Shown one piece after another: positions 62,629-64,000 of a DNA stretch of 64,000 nucleotides. The translations under genes were made by a program, and so were the position numbers. Origin of the DNA: Flavobacterium sp. N2038 (GTDB lineage: Bacteria > Bacteroidota > Bacteroidia > Flavobacteriales > Flavobacteriaceae); assembly GCF_025947185.1 (NCBI RefSeq), contig NZ_CP110001.1, positions 3,968,001 through 4,032,000 of the forward strand. Direction: 5' to 3'. Numbering within the stretch: position 1 is the stretch's first letter; every line of letters starts with the position of its first letter. Below the pieces are notes generated by a model. That model made no database searches, had not been told where the DNA came from, and saw only the letters and a program-made list of their open reading frames with translations.

Positions 62629-62985
62629 GTCAATATAGACATGAAATAATTATTCCTAACAATAGACCAACCAATCTATATCCTACTCGATAACAAGACT
62701 GAGTGCATTAAATAATGTAAATATGCTTAATTCAGATTTGTCAGCGACCGTTTCGGTTGCAAATTATTATAAAATGTTCAATAAAAAATAGAACTGATAA
62801 ATGGGGAAGAATATTAATCTTCCCATTTATTATAATGAAATCAGAATACAACTATTATGTGATGGTTATTAATCATCTTTTTAAATAGTAATCAAGTCAA
62901 TTTAGGACTTACCTAAAAATGAACCAAAAAAGGATTGAATAAGAACAATACTAAAATAAATTCAAAAACAGATTAAAATAATAAA
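62629..62985 (+). other. Spacer after the fibre gene, with a terminator
   Basis: 357 bp. A hairpin at 62797-62830 (ATAAATGGGGAAGA with TCTTCCCATTTAT, one bulged G) is a good terminator. A 22-codon frame at 62723-62791 has no support. Nothing else is seen. Confidence 0.6.
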
Positions 62986-63237
62986 ATGGAAAATATAGAA
63001 ATAAAAACAATTAACCCAGAACAATTGAAGAAATTGCAAGATTTTAATGTCTTTATGGATAAAGCCAGAACATCACTGGGAGAATTGTCTATTCAATTTG
63101 AATTTCAAAAAGCTGATATTTTAAGCCAAATTGCCGTTCAGCAGCAAAACTTCAATGAACTAGAAAAAGCAATTAAAGATGAGCACGGAGATATTCGCGT
63201 GAACATTGAAACCGGCGAAATTGTAAAGCAAGAATAA
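62986..63237 (+). CDS. Small coiled-coil protein of phage-tail neighbourhoods
   Basis: An 83-aa soluble helical protein: KTINPEQLKKLQDFNVFMDK, a Q/E-rich helix with IQFEFQKADILSQIAVQQQN and an end HGDIRVNIETGEIV. From memory, small proteins of this look occur near tail genes in Bacteroidota phages, possibly as chaperones or tape-measure-associated factors. No named family is assigned. It has its own spacer on both sides, with hairpins at 62797 and 63273. Confidence 0.6.
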   Translation: MENIEIKTINPEQLKKLQDFNVFMDKARTSLGELSIQFEFQKADILSQIAVQQQNFNELEKAIKDEHGDIRVNIETGEIVKQE

Positions 63238-63272
63238 GAATAATTCTTGGTAACAATTTTTAAAATAGTTAT

Positions 63273-63315
63273 TTAGGAACCACAAATTTATCAACCTTTT
63301 TGGCGTGGTTCCTAA
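63273..63315 (+). terminator. Hairpin in the spacer after the coiled-coil gene
   Basis: TTAGGAACCAC pairs with GTGGTTCCTAA over a 21-base T-rich loop. The rest of the 307-bp gap 63238-63544 shows no gene. Confidence 0.55.
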
Positions 63316-63544
63316 TTAACTTTAATACTTCCCTATCACAATCTTTGTGTACTTACTTTTAGACAATCTGCTTAATTTAATTGTTGCTTTTTTATAAATT
63401 CAATTTACAGCAAGGAAATAAATTATAAAAATTACTTCAAAAAAGCTCATAAAAATTGGCTTTTTAATCTCATTAAACTTAGTAGTTGCTTAAAGCAATC
63501 CTTCTCTAAGTTGAGACAAATCATAAATCAATTATAAACAAAGT

Positions 63545-64000
63545 ATGGAATATTACAATATAGCCAAGTCATTGACTGCGGCAAAAAATGATTGCGCTGC
63601 CGGAGTCATGGGTACTTCCGTCGAGCTTACTGCAAATGCAAATCAGTTTGTATCGACCATAAGTGTCGAAGATGCCAATGCAAAAGCAGATGCATGGCTC
63701 GCAGCAAACGTACAAGCTTATGCAAATAACGCTGGTTCCTGCAGGGCTACTGCCTGGAGAGGAATAAATCCTTCTTGTGTAGTCGAACCCATAACTGAAC
63801 TATCTCCTTTTAACTACATGGTTATTAGATACAAATGGGCATTAGGAGCAGGACAAGATTTTGACACTTATACCGGAATTATTAATTCAGGAACTTCCTT
63901 GGATAATAAATGGATGGGATGGGGTCACGGATTTAATAACGAAATTCCAGAAAATGCCTCGGCTGCCAATGCTTACATTATGTGGGCGGGAGATAACAGA
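63545..64000 (+). CDS. DUF5977-like repeat protein, 5' part only
   Basis: The frame is open from the ATG at 63545 to the end of the window (152 residues). The first ~65 residues (YYNIAKSLTAAKNDCAAGVM, then VELTANANQFVSTISVEDAN and AKADAWLAANVQAYANNAGS) follow the pattern of DUF5977: a Cys-Gly turn, ISxxDA-x-AKA, then a second Cys. A second domain starts near residue 85 and contains FNYMVIRYKWALGAGQDFDT and a WGHGFNNEIPENAS stretch. No signal peptide is present. It is probably a further surface or fibre-type protein of the same locus; the C-terminus lies outside the window. Confidence 0.7.
   Translation, partial: MEYYNIAKSLTAAKNDCAAGVMGTSVELTANANQFVSTISVEDANAKADAWLAANVQAYANNAGSCRATAWRGINPSCVVEPITELSPFNYMVIRYKWALGAGQDFDTYTGIINSGTSLDNKWMGWGHGFNNEIPENASAANAYIMWAGDNR

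Noticed and set aside
62723..62791. 22-codon frame after the fibre gene
   Set aside because: Too short, with no coupling to a neighbour and no known relative.

Overview
The window looks like a Flavobacterium-type chromosome (phylum Bacteroidota). The evidence is AT-rich DNA, a SusC/SusD pair, the Bacteroidota -7 promoter box TAnnTTTG upstream of several genes, leaders that end in 'AQ', and lipoproteins with short lipoboxes. The species cannot be named from the sequence alone.

1-19.6 kb: a peptidoglycan salvage island. It opens with the 3' end of a NamZ-like exo-N-acetylmuramidase. MurQ, an SSS symporter and a 999-residue lipoprotein that fuses a NagZ-type GH3 domain to a beta-lactamase-fold (AmiE-like) domain follow in one tight operon. 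A DeoR-type regulator faces a SusC/SusD pair. Downstream are AnmK, a NagX-like membrane acyltransferase, a GHL10 (DigH-like) glycosidase, an AmpG-like transporter, a TPR protein, a GNAT enzyme and a second, cytosolic GH3. Together they could take up cell-wall fragments, split off GlcNAc and peptide, and turn MurNAc or anhydroMurNAc into GlcNAc-6-P. No MurNAc kinase of the BadF/BadG type is visible, so it may lie to the left.

19.7-28.7 kb: housekeeping genes. These are a peroxiredoxin/thioredoxin/Tpx group separated by inverted-repeat elements, then dgkA, ftsK, a lolA-like gene, an LptF/LptG permease, ribB and a thioesterase. Two nearly identical tRNA-Ser(TGA) genes follow, each with its own promoter and terminator. 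29-32 kb holds a DHA2-type drug exporter, an XRE regulator and a short RadC. These last two sit between two copies of a 63-bp repeat derived from the 5' end of the exporter gene.

32.1-38.2 kb: a phage-derived control and lysis region. A LexA/S24-type repressor with an Ala-Gly cleavage site, Ser and Lys faces a rightward promoter whose core is covered by a repeated operator. Small early genes follow (one DUF3164-like, as in Mu-like phages), and most are present twice, with one copy decayed. Next comes a holin / CHAP endolysin / unimolecular-spanin cassette.

38.3-64 kb: a secreted TTR-like protein, a leaderless S8-type protease with an unusual active site, a leaderless 1143-aa metzincin-type protease with a following lipoprotein, then giant proteins of 2435 and 1944 aa (the latter begins with a vWA domain), a 751-aa tail-fibre-like protein, a small coiled-coil protein and the start of a DUF5977-like protein. 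All the large proteins lack signal peptides. The most economical reading is a domesticated, probably SOS-inducible phage-tail-like or lysis-released particle locus carrying protease cargo. No sheath, tube, baseplate, capsid or transposase gene is visible here, so the type of particle is inference.
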